Shown here in pieces: positions 1 through 6,543 of a stretch of 42,924 bases of DNA. Position 1 is the first letter of the stretch; every line of letters begins with the position of its first letter. Source of the stretch: Nitrospirota bacterium (lineage in GTDB: Bacteria; Nitrospirota; Thermodesulfovibrionia; UBA6902; DSMQ01); the NCBI GenBank assembly GCA_016212185.1, contig JACRGX010000021.1, positions 1-42,924 of the forward strand. Reading direction: 5' to 3'. Below the pieces are notes generated by a model. It was not told where the DNA came from. It saw nothing but the letters and a program-made list of their open reading frames with translations, and did no database searches. Made by a program: the position numbers and the translations under genes.

Positions 1-139
1 ACCTTATTATAACAATACTTAAGGTGTGAAGAAATTTATCCCTATCCGTATTGTCTTTGAATATTTTCTTTCTTGCATTACCCCGTGAAGTTACATGATA
101 CACTGCTCCGGGGTATTCTATTCTTAAGGGTCTTGCCAT
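1..139 (-). CDS. REP-associated Y1 transposase, 5' part only
   Basis: The reading frame starts with ATG at 139 and runs off the left edge after 46 codons. The N-terminus MARPLRIEYPGAVYHVTSRG is the hallmark start of REP-associated tyrosine (Y1_Tnp) transposases, followed by the usual basic N-A-R-K-K-I-F-K stretch and an R-D-K-F-L. These enzymes are single-strand HUH transposases linked to dispersed palindromic repeats, which this window contains in number. The last few codons before the edge (T-L-S-I-V-I-I-R) look less family-like, so decay or a boundary effect is possible. The catalytic HUH and Tyr motifs lie outside the window, so activity cannot be judged. Confidence 0.85.
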   Translation of the reverse strand, partial: MARPLRIEYPGAVYHVTSRGNARKKIFKDNTDRDKFLHTLSIVIIR

Positions 140-165
140 TTCTTACAACTTTAACACAATTAATC

Positions 166-324
166 TTATATTTCAAGACCTGACCCCAATTTTCCACCAA
201 GGTATGCGACACCGACAATAGCAATGACTCTATCTGATGCATCATGAAATTCATGATCCATAGAATCAATAATTTTACTGCCTTTCTCGCGTGCAAGATG
301 CTGTTCATCTATATGATTTTGCAT
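166..324 (-). pseudogene. truncated small ORF cut by the transposase element boundary
   Basis: An ATG at 324 with an upstream AAGGGGA-type ribosome site opens a 52-codon frame. Its middle, H-D-A-S-D-R-V-I-A-I-V-G-V-A-Y-L, resembles the conserved helix of MtlR/DUF4145-like small proteins. The homology-like part stops abruptly, and the last codons run into the GGGGTCAGGTCTT word that commonly precedes Y1 transposase genes. I infer the 5' end of a host gene truncated by the element. The family call is weak, but the truncation fits what is seen. Confidence 0.4.
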
Positions 325-440
325 ATCAATTGTCCCCTTTCATAAACAACAGTATATTTTGCTTGCCTTGCCCATTAGACAGTTTGTTGGTCCGTTATTA
401 GTCTGTTACGCGAAGTATAGCAAAAAGGCTTGACACGGTC

Positions 441-501
441 AATGTCCAGCAAATGCCTGATGGACAAAATGAATGCTGGACATTTCTGCATTTTAAATGC
501 A
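441..501. repeat. two adjacent inverted repeats in the left intergenic region
   Basis: An 11-bp perfect inverted repeat (AATGTCCAGCA at 441-451, TGCTGGACATT at 474-484) encloses a 22-bp loop. It is followed by a second small palindrome, TGCATTTTAAATGCA, at 487-501. They lie downstream of the outer-membrane gene (stop at 556, minus) and could end its transcript or serve as an operator. No T-run typical of an intrinsic terminator is present. Nothing else recognisable is seen in 325-555. Confidence 0.55.
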
Positions 502-555
502 TAATATCCGCATGTGGATAAAGAGAGACGCATCTTCCGACAGGGTTCTATCGGT

Positions 556-1845
556 TCAAAACTCATATCGCATCTGAGCATACAGATTATCATTCTTTTC
601 AAATTGCCCGAACTGGCTCCACTCGTCGCCGCCGCCGAAGATATTTCCCCCAATAGCAGCCCAGATATTATCTGAGAAATTGTATTTAATCTCGGGATTC
701 AGCAGGTAATCACCATCAGACGGACTGTAGAAAGAAAAAAGGGAAAGCTTCAGCGTCTGATGCATCAGGAGTTGTGTGAGTCTTACCGAAGTAAGTTGAT
801 GTAATTTATTTTCCTGCGGGAATCCTGACGGTACATTTCTTTCATAGTCTGAATAATCGTGCATGTACTCACAGTAATACTGAAGTCCCGCAGTAAAATC
901 TTCCCATATCTGTCTCTGATAACCAAATAAATTTTTGGACTGCGAATTAGGTATCATGGGGTCTGTTCCGTTTTCATCCTGCCTTGAATCGTAATAACCC
1001 GCCTCAATACTCAGGACGCCGTCCAGCGCCCTTCCCTGTGTGCTTGCGCCGTAAACAGAGAGTTCAGGATAAAAAAGGTCAATCTTGGTTGGGGATGACA
1101 TGCTGTCAGGCAGCATTGAAGTCTGCCTATAAAACCCCTTGTAAAAATATACCGATGTATCAAAGCCGGCAATATCGCGGTATATCCTGAAAGCGGTCTC
1201 TGTATTATCAAGACTGCCTGACGGCTCCCTCTCTTCCCTGTTTGTAACCAACGGCATGGGGTCAAACATGTAAAACCTATTGCCTTGAGGATAAACATTC
1301 GGTTCAAAAAATGGAATAACAATTACCTCTGCAGAGACAGAGGATGGATATACGCCTATCTTTATGCCGTCAACTCCCTTTTTTAAATATTCCATCGGTC
1401 TGCCGGAAAAGAATGCTTCGTAGTCTTTGGGGAATACATCATTTATGAAAACTAAATCGCCAACGCCCCATGTGATAACCTGTCTGCCAATCCTTAAATC
1501 CCATTTTGAAGAAGTAAAATCAACATATCCTTCCCTCATCTCCAAATCCGTCTTTTCGTCAACATGGTCATAATAGGCATCTGTTTTAAAAAATAACCGG
1601 AATGGTTCTTTGTTTGTATCAAGCTTTAACTGCATCCTCTCCTCAGCCCATTTAAAATCGCCACCGTCAGGATTGGACATGTCAAGGTCCGCAGAATAAT
1701 TGCCCTGAAGAAAGCCGTGAATAGAGGTCTCTGATGCAGCTGCATATGAAACAGACAGAGCGTAGAATACAGAACACAGAGCACAGACAATAAATGTACT
1801 CCGTCTTAACTGACTGCAAACAGCTAACCGCTGACGGCTTCTCAT
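556..1845 (-). CDS. outer-membrane beta-barrel protein, DUF1302-like
   Basis: This 429-residue exported protein has a signal peptide of about 38 residues ending near S-Y-A-A-A. The rest has alternating, aromatic-rich beta-strands and a C-terminal strand ending in F (M-R-Y-E-F), as expected of outer-membrane barrels. The segment around R-E-G-Y-V-D-F...R-I-G-R-Q-V-I-T-W-G is typical of DUF1302-like barrels that sit beside LolA-like and MMPL/RND genes. The ATG at 1845 overlaps the upstream stop (ATGA), which implies translational coupling; an in-frame GTG at 1854 is less likely. It probably forms the outer-membrane part of an export route with the RND protein at 6544-8904. The substrate is unknown. 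The signal-peptide coding region looks like a dispersed repeat (see 1757-1795). Confidence 0.75.
   Translation of the reverse strand: MRSRQRLAVCSQLRRSTFIVCALCSVFYALSVSYAAASETSIHGFLQGNYSADLDMSNPDGGDFKWAEERMQLKLDTNKEPFRLFFKTDAYYDHVDEKTDLEMREGYVDFTSSKWDLRIGRQVITWGVGDLVFINDVFPKDYEAFFSGRPMEYLKKGVDGIKIGVYPSSVSAEVIVIPFFEPNVYPQGNRFYMFDPMPLVTNREEREPSGSLDNTETAFRIYRDIAGFDTSVYFYKGFYRQTSMLPDSMSSPTKIDLFYPELSVYGASTQGRALDGVLSIEAGYYDSRQDENGTDPMIPNSQSKNLFGYQRQIWEDFTAGLQYYCEYMHDYSDYERNVPSGFPQENKLHQLTSVRLTQLLMHQTLKLSLFSFYSPSDGDYLLNPEIKYNFSDNIWAAIGGNIFGGGDEWSQFGQFEKNDNLYAQMRYEF
1757..1795. repeat. dispersed ACAGA-type repeat inside a signal peptide coding region
   Basis: The word string made of CTGTGCTCTGTGTTCTGTAT and its continuation closely matches the opposite orientation at 33024-33059 (about 26 of 30 bases by eye). 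Related words occur at 11340-11372, 11641-11745 and 28120-28190. Here it encodes the hydrophobic core C-A-L-C-S-V-F-Y-A-L-S-V of the outer-membrane protein's signal peptide. Confidence 0.55.
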
Positions 1846-2627
1846 TCCACCCACTTCTTGGGTGGTTGTTTGAGGAATCGCTCGCTGAAAAGGCTGTCCT
1901 CAACGCCGATGTTGTAATCCGTCTTTGTGAATGTTACCTCTGTCCTGTGTCCGCTCAGAAGATTTTTCATTGCCCTTTTTGTAACCGTTGGAAAACCCTT
2001 CACATCTTTAACTTCATCTGCAGTAAAAACCCTGTTTAACTCGCCCTTCTTGTCATAATACTCTTCTTTTAACGGCAGGAAATTGACTTTATCAATCCAT
2101 GAGAGTTTGTAACTGTAATCAGCATCCTGAGCCTTTGGAGCGCTTTTTATCACATAGCAGTCCCTTGCGCCTATTTTTTCTTCCTTTGCAATGCTGTGCG
2201 TATCATCCTCAATATCCCTTCCGGATATGTCTTCGTATGTAAAATCAGAGCCGACAAAGCTTGAACTCTTATCCTGCGCCGCAATCCGGCGAACCATGTT
2301 AATTGCCGGTATAAACAGCCACCTGTCATCATCTTTTGCAGGAAATTTATAAACCATAAACGTCATATCTTTTACGTCGGCAGGCTGAAAGAAATACATG
2401 AAATATTTTTGCTCGCCTCCTGATGCGCCGTAATTTTTTCTCAGCATTGTCATTTCCCTTACCCTCTCCTGACCACCCTTGCTAATTAATTTCATCATTA
2501 CCCGAGCCTTAAAGTCTTTGCCCTGATAAAGAAAAGCTTCCTGAGATTTCTTCATAATATCAGTGGCATCAAGAGCGAATGTCTCAACAGGCAATAGCAT
2601 TATAAGTAACAAAATGAAAAATCTCAT
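1842..2627 (-). CDS. LolA-like outer membrane lipoprotein-sorting family protein
   Basis: This 261-residue periplasmic protein has a clear signal peptide (M-R-F-F-I-L-L-L-I-M-L-L-P, cleavage near F-A-L-D). The mature part has the pattern of the LolA_like 'outer membrane lipoprotein-sorting protein' family: long beta-strands, the D-D-R-W-L-F-I-P-A-I-N-M-V-R-R-I segment and the S-S-S-F-V-G-S-D-F-T-Y-E-D motif. Such proteins are usually encoded with an MMPL/RND permease and a DUF1302-type barrel, as here. I place the start at 2627 because AGGAGG lies 9 bases upstream. An upstream in-frame ATG at 2660 lacks a good ribosome site. A role as periplasmic shuttle for a hydrophobic cargo is family-based inference. 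Confidence 0.82.
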   Translation of the reverse strand: MRFFILLLIMLLPVETFALDATDIMKKSQEAFLYQGKDFKARVMMKLISKGGQERVREMTMLRKNYGASGGEQKYFMYFFQPADVKDMTFMVYKFPAKDDDRWLFIPAINMVRRIAAQDKSSSFVGSDFTYEDISGRDIEDDTHSIAKEEKIGARDCYVIKSAPKAQDADYSYKLSWIDKVNFLPLKEEYYDKKGELNRVFTADEVKDVKGFPTVTKRAMKNLLSGHRTEVTFTKTDYNIGVEDSLFSERFLKQPPKKWVE

Positions 2628-2672
2628 CGTCTTAAACCTCCTATTAAATTGTTTGTTCATTATTTTACACCC

Positions 2673-4049
2673 CTATGTTTTTTTCTGAAGCCCTTTGAGA
2701 AATATCTCGTCTGTTGAATGAGTAATATATTCCTTAGGGGTTATTTTTATTGTCTGAGAACCCTTTTTTATTGCCCATATGAGAAGCGCTGCAAGAATTC
2801 CTGTATAAAGAACTGCAAACCCATATTGAATATAGGGAATATCAGGTAAAAGTTCAAGGATATTTCTTTCTTCAATAATTCCTTTGGCAAAAAATAACTC
2901 CTCAAATTTTTCCCTATAAAGCGTAAATGGCAGATATCCAAAGAAAAACCCCGGGAGGGCCGCCAAGCCAGTAAGGTATCCCATAGCTGTTCTTGCATAT
3001 GATCTTATTTCACAGCCTATCATAAGCACAGCGCCTATGCCGAGGAGAGGCCCTCCAATAAGATGTCCCCAATGAAACCCCCACTTATACTTGCCAGCCT
3101 CTACAACAACCGGAATATCCCAGCCAAAGAATATCCAAGTAATAAGTATCGTTATATTTAGCATGAGGATAGCTATAAGCAATGCTGTAAAGGGCATGAG
3201 TCCTGTAAACATTGTTTGTGTTATCTTTGCCACCTTCATAGTATCAAAAAAATTTTTTGGCATATGAAGGGAATGAGGCGCCATAACAGCGCATTCTGTT
3301 CCAAACCCTGTTTTTGCAATGCCAAAACCAAGTAAAAATCCAACCAACGTCTTAAGAGATATTTCTGTCCATGGCAGTCGTCCAATACTGTTAGATGTCT
3401 CTCCTTTGAATGCCGTCCAAAAAGTTGATATTAATAATAGAAATAAGAATGCTGTCAGGACTATTCTTAAAGGATCCTTATATGGTTTATATTCAGGGTC
3501 ATAACATAAACTTTCAGTTGGATATTCAAGTTCAACACAGTGCTTGACAGTTGCGTGTGTCTCATGGTGTTTCATAAAACCGGCAACATTAAGTTTTGCC
3601 ATAAACAGAAACGCAAGAAATGCAAATGGAATGCTCACCATTGCCACAACTAAAGATGTAAGGCTCATAGCCGCAATTCCGCCCAAATAGTGCCATGTAG
3701 TGCATCCCTGCGCAATCCTTGTGCCAAGCCCAAAAGTTGCCCCGCCTAAAAATGAGAGCGCCGCAATACTAAAGGGATATTTGGCCCAGGCCTTATGTTC
3801 CCTCTCAAGGATTGTTACAAGGAATGCGCCGACTAAAATGCCGATTATAATCCAATGGATATCTGCATCATAGAGCCTGGTGATATAATTAGTCTTTGTA
3901 ATATTTTCCTCAATTGAACCAAACATCTTTGCAAGTCCTGTGGTTATCGGTATCGGCGTCTCATATTTAAGGAAATAAATTACCTCTGCAAGACCAACTA
4001 AAAATCCGCCCCATACAAAAGACCATGGTTTTGTAAATATTCTCTTCAT
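2673..4049 (-). CDS. YeeE/YedE (DUF395) family sulfur-compound transporter
   Basis: This 458-residue integral membrane protein has about 10-12 hydrophobic segments. Three cysteine signatures typical of the YeeE/YedE family are visible: G-T-R-I-A-Q-G-C-T-T-W near residue 115, G-F-G-T-E-C-A-V-M-A-P in the middle, and V-L-M-I-G-C-E-I-R-S near residue 345. In thiosulfate-uptake YeeE (TsuA) such in-line cysteines relay thiosulfate. A hydrophilic loop with H-E-T-H and further Cys separates the two halves. A good GGGGG ribosome site precedes the ATG. Only 21 bp separate it from the exported rhodanese upstream, so sulfane sulfur could be handed between them. The exact substrate (thiosulfate, sulfide or persulfide) is not determined. 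Confidence 0.85.
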   Translation of the reverse strand: MKRIFTKPWSFVWGGFLVGLAEVIYFLKYETPIPITTGLAKMFGSIEENITKTNYITRLYDADIHWIIIGILVGAFLVTILEREHKAWAKYPFSIAALSFLGGATFGLGTRIAQGCTTWHYLGGIAAMSLTSLVVAMVSIPFAFLAFLFMAKLNVAGFMKHHETHATVKHCVELEYPTESLCYDPEYKPYKDPLRIVLTAFLFLLLISTFWTAFKGETSNSIGRLPWTEISLKTLVGFLLGFGIAKTGFGTECAVMAPHSLHMPKNFFDTMKVAKITQTMFTGLMPFTALLIAILMLNITILITWIFFGWDIPVVVEAGKYKWGFHWGHLIGGPLLGIGAVLMIGCEIRSYARTAMGYLTGLAALPGFFFGYLPFTLYREKFEELFFAKGIIEERNILELLPDIPYIQYGFAVLYTGILAALLIWAIKKGSQTIKITPKEYITHSTDEIFLKGLQKKT

Positions 4050-4070
4050 ACAACCCCCTTTAAAAATTCT

Positions 4071-4601
4071 TTATTTAGTTTCTTTTTCACTTTTTCCACT
4101 TTCCAGTGGATAATTCTTTGTCTTTGGAGCATCTATTAATCCCTGCACATACTCAGCAGCAGGGTAATCCTTCTGCCAGCCAGCCATTCCTAAAAGCATC
4201 CCATATGCATCATATCCGAGCATTCTCATAGGCACTATAAGTAACGCCTCACTTGCACCCATGTGGCATACAAAAATTATTTTCTTATCTTTTGGAAGTT
4301 TCTGGAGGTTTTCGGGCTTAAATATCTCGTTGTACGGGATATATATAGCTCCAGGAATATGCGCTGCCTTGTATACATTAAGGGCATTTTCGCCAATCCT
4401 GACATCAACCGCTAAAAAATCAGTCTTTTTCATCTTCAACCACATATAAACATCATTTGCCCCTACAAAATAGTTTCCATTCTCTGGTCCCTGGCTTACT
4501 ACTGTGTCTATTTTTTTGACTAATTCTAAGTCATCAGCATAGGTTGGAAATGCTATTGCTATCACAAAAACCAGACAGAGTAAGATTTTGATTATTTTCA
4601 T
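4071..4601 (-). CDS. exported single-domain rhodanese
   Basis: This 176-residue protein has an N-terminal signal peptide (residues 1-22, F-P-T-Y-A-D-D) followed by one rhodanese domain. The domain shows D-V-R near residue 66, the A-A-H-I-P-G-A-I-Y-I-P box near 80, and a putative active-site loop C112-H-M-G-A-S-E in which the Cys would carry a persulfide. It most likely acts in the periplasm as a sulfurtransferase next to the YeeE/YedE transporter. A strong GGAGG precedes the start. The C-terminus is charged (K-S-E-K-E-T-K). The family assignment is firm; donor and acceptor are unknown. Confidence 0.85.
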   Translation of the reverse strand: MKIIKILLCLVFVIAIAFPTYADDLELVKKIDTVVSQGPENGNYFVGANDVYMWLKMKKTDFLAVDVRIGENALNVYKAAHIPGAIYIPYNEIFKPENLQKLPKDKKIIFVCHMGASEALLIVPMRMLGYDAYGMLLGMAGWQKDYPAAEYVQGLIDAPKTKNYPLESGKSEKETK

Positions 4602-4665
4602 ATATTAACCTCCGATGGCTTTATATCTTTTTATTTACTGTTCACTGATTACCGTTCACTGTTTT

Positions 4666-5106
4666 TCATGCACATCCTGACATCTTCTGGAATTCCTTGA
4701 CTTCTTTAACTACATCTTTCAGTTTTATACCTACTGCATTCGTAATCTCTGTCCAGCTCTTCTCTTCTTTCTTCATTTTTATTATCTCTTTGTCAGATTT
4801 TTTAGAGAGTTTTACAATGACTATCACTGTAAGCGCATCTCCGGGGGTAATTTCTTTAAGATCAACTGCTTTCATCACCCTATCAATAACATCAAAATCC
4901 ACAATTTCAAAGAAATAACTCTTAAGACTTTCTTCAAATCTTTTTATCTCCTTAGGGGTAACACGTTTTTTGTTTGTTATCTCTATGCGTTCTTTTAATT
5001 CTTCTTCTCCCCCTCTTGGTCCAGCCGTTGCTGTGAAAACTATAGGCAAAAACAGTGAAAGCACAACTATCAGCGCTAAGATTTTCTTCAAAATTCTTAC
5101 ATTCAT
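4666..5106 (-). CDS. exported small protein of unknown function
   Basis: I do not recognise a family. The 146-residue product has a signal peptide (residues 1-28, cut near T-A-T-A-G) and a highly charged, Lys/Glu-rich, mostly helical mature part. It ends in G-C-A with its only mature cysteine three residues from the end. A terminal Cys in a sulfur-handling operon could carry sulfur or anchor to a partner, but this is speculation. It sits between two rhodanese genes, 11 bp after one, with an AAGGAG ribosome site, so it is surely co-transcribed. Confidence 0.7.
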   Translation of the reverse strand: MNVRILKKILALIVVLSLFLPIVFTATAGPRGGEEELKERIEITNKKRVTPKEIKRFEESLKSYFFEIVDFDVIDRVMKAVDLKEITPGDALTVIVIVKLSKKSDKEIIKMKKEEKSWTEITNAVGIKLKDVVKEVKEFQKMSGCA

Positions 5107-5117
5107 TTTGTCTCTCC

Positions 5118-6401
5118 TTAATCTGCGACTTTCTTGCCTGTCTCAACAGGCAGGGTCTCGTCATTGCCCCAGACAATCCAGCTATCATGGTAAATAGCAG
5201 GGTCTTTGAAGCCAAGCAGCCTGAGCACAAAGTAAGAGAACGAAATACGGTTTGCTATGTAACAATAAAGCACCGTCCTCTTGTCTTTGTCCAAACCACC
5301 GTAAAGTCTTTGAAGCTGGTATATCGGCCTGAGTTTAGCAGTCTGCGGGTCTATAAATTGATAAAAATGTGGGACATTCCGTATTGTATTTGGTATACGG
5401 CCCGCCCTCTTTATCTTATCAGCTAAAAAATGTCCCGGAGGGGTCGGAGATTCCCCCAGATATTCGGCTATGGTCCTGCTGTCAATGAGCTGGGCGTCTT
5501 CTTCTTTCTTTGCTATTTTCAGAACTTCCTCAGTAGTTGCAAGCCTGCTTTTTACCACATCCGCTTTAAACTGCACCGGTGTAAGCTTATTCGTCTTCTG
5601 CTCCAGCGGCTTGCCCCCCGCTGTCCATATTCCAATGCCGCCGTCAAGCACACGGACATCCTTATGCCCTAAATACTCCATATACCAGAACGGAACAAAA
5701 ACATACCCTGAAAAGATGCCGTAATATCTGCCCCTTCCAGCTTCATCCGAATTTTCCCTTTGATCGTAAAATACAAGTGTTTTATCGCGGGTGATTCCAA
5801 TCCTGCCAAGCTTTTTCTCAAGATTTTCCACTTGTCCCAGCGCTAAATCTTTTAACAACCCGCTTCTGGTCCCGGAATTCATCACGGTTGTCTTCGGACT
5901 AACTGTCCCTCCGTATCCTGCTGCAGGTGCATAGCCAGGCGCGCTTCCATAACCAGGCGCAGCCGCCTCCTGCTTTCTCTCCCCTGGCTCCTGAGACCTG
6001 TCCGTTATTCCTTTTATTTCCAGATCATCTCTGAAAAAATCGTTGCAGGTTTCACCGAGATGTATTGCCGTAGGGATATGGCCTTCATCATATAAATCTT
6101 TTGGACGGCAATCAACCACTATCCACATACCGAGGCTCTTTTCTAATTCTTCAGGTTGTGTCAGCAGGTACAGGTTCATCTTTTTCAGTGTCTTTTCCTC
6201 CTCTGGCGTGGCAGGTGAGCCTACATACTCAAGAAGTGGTGTTCTTGGACTACCTGCGCCGCCATACCCGGCAGCGGCAGCTTGATGTGTTTGTTCCTTT
6301 GACCCTTCGGGTATGCCTGTCTGGCTGTAAACCACTAAGAACCCGAGAATAACTGCAACTCCCCCTATTATTACTCCTTTTATTGTCTGCTGAGAATTCA
6401 T
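5118..6401 (-). CDS. membrane-anchored tandem rhodanese (thiosulfate sulfurtransferase type)
   Basis: The 427-residue protein has one N-terminal membrane anchor (residues 9-26) and two rhodanese domains facing the periplasm. The first (about 90-270) has D-C-R-P and G-H-I-P-T-A-I but no catalytic loop Cys. The second (about 295-425) has the active-site C380-Y-I-A-N-R. Two Gly/Ala/Tyr-rich stretches (41-53 and 146-171) share the pattern A-A-G-Y-G-G-x-x-S-P-[RK]-T; the second interrupts the first rhodanese domain. Its ribosome site is AGGAGGG. It lies between the RND transporter and the other rhodanese, which suggests persulfide relay at the outer face of the cytoplasmic membrane. Confidence 0.85.
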   Translation of the reverse strand: MNSQQTIKGVIIGGVAVILGFLVVYSQTGIPEGSKEQTHQAAAAGYGGAGSPRTPLLEYVGSPATPEEEKTLKKMNLYLLTQPEELEKSLGMWIVVDCRPKDLYDEGHIPTAIHLGETCNDFFRDDLEIKGITDRSQEPGERKQEAAAPGYGSAPGYAPAAGYGGTVSPKTTVMNSGTRSGLLKDLALGQVENLEKKLGRIGITRDKTLVFYDQRENSDEAGRGRYYGIFSGYVFVPFWYMEYLGHKDVRVLDGGIGIWTAGGKPLEQKTNKLTPVQFKADVVKSRLATTEEVLKIAKKEEDAQLIDSRTIAEYLGESPTPPGHFLADKIKRAGRIPNTIRNVPHFYQFIDPQTAKLRPIYQLQRLYGGLDKDKRTVLYCYIANRISFSYFVLRLLGFKDPAIYHDSWIVWGNDETLPVETGKKVAD

Positions 6402-6440
6402 GTTTCCCTCCTCTTATAACTAATAAATTATGTTATAATC

Positions 6441-6519
6441 GGAGTGCAGGATGCGGTTATCAAACTTAATTTTATTTTAAGTTTGTCCTTCACGGGGCTG
6501 TATCCTGCACCTGCACTCC
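6441..6519. promoter_or_regulatory. nested inverted repeats between RND and rhodanese genes
   Basis: An outer arm GGAGTGCAGG (6441-6450) pairs with CCTGCACTCC (6510-6519). An inner arm CAAACTTAA (6461-6469) pairs with TTAAGTTTG (6477-6485) over a 7-base loop. In the minus-strand transcript this would fold into a long interrupted hairpin just after the RND stop codon. It may be an attenuator, an mRNA processing site or a stabilising structure that sets RND-to-rhodanese expression. No T-run follows the stem. Confidence 0.5.
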
Positions 6520-6543
6520 CCTTTTCTTCCTTTCAAGAAGAAC

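Noticed and set aside
78-308. 76-codon open frame on the minus strand at the left edge
   Set aside because: It runs across the transposase start and the truncated ORF in another frame. The other two frames show family-like sequence, this one does not.
441-484. CRISPR-like array
   Set aside because: There are only two inverted arms and no series of direct repeats with unique spacers. No CRISPR array was seen anywhere in the window.
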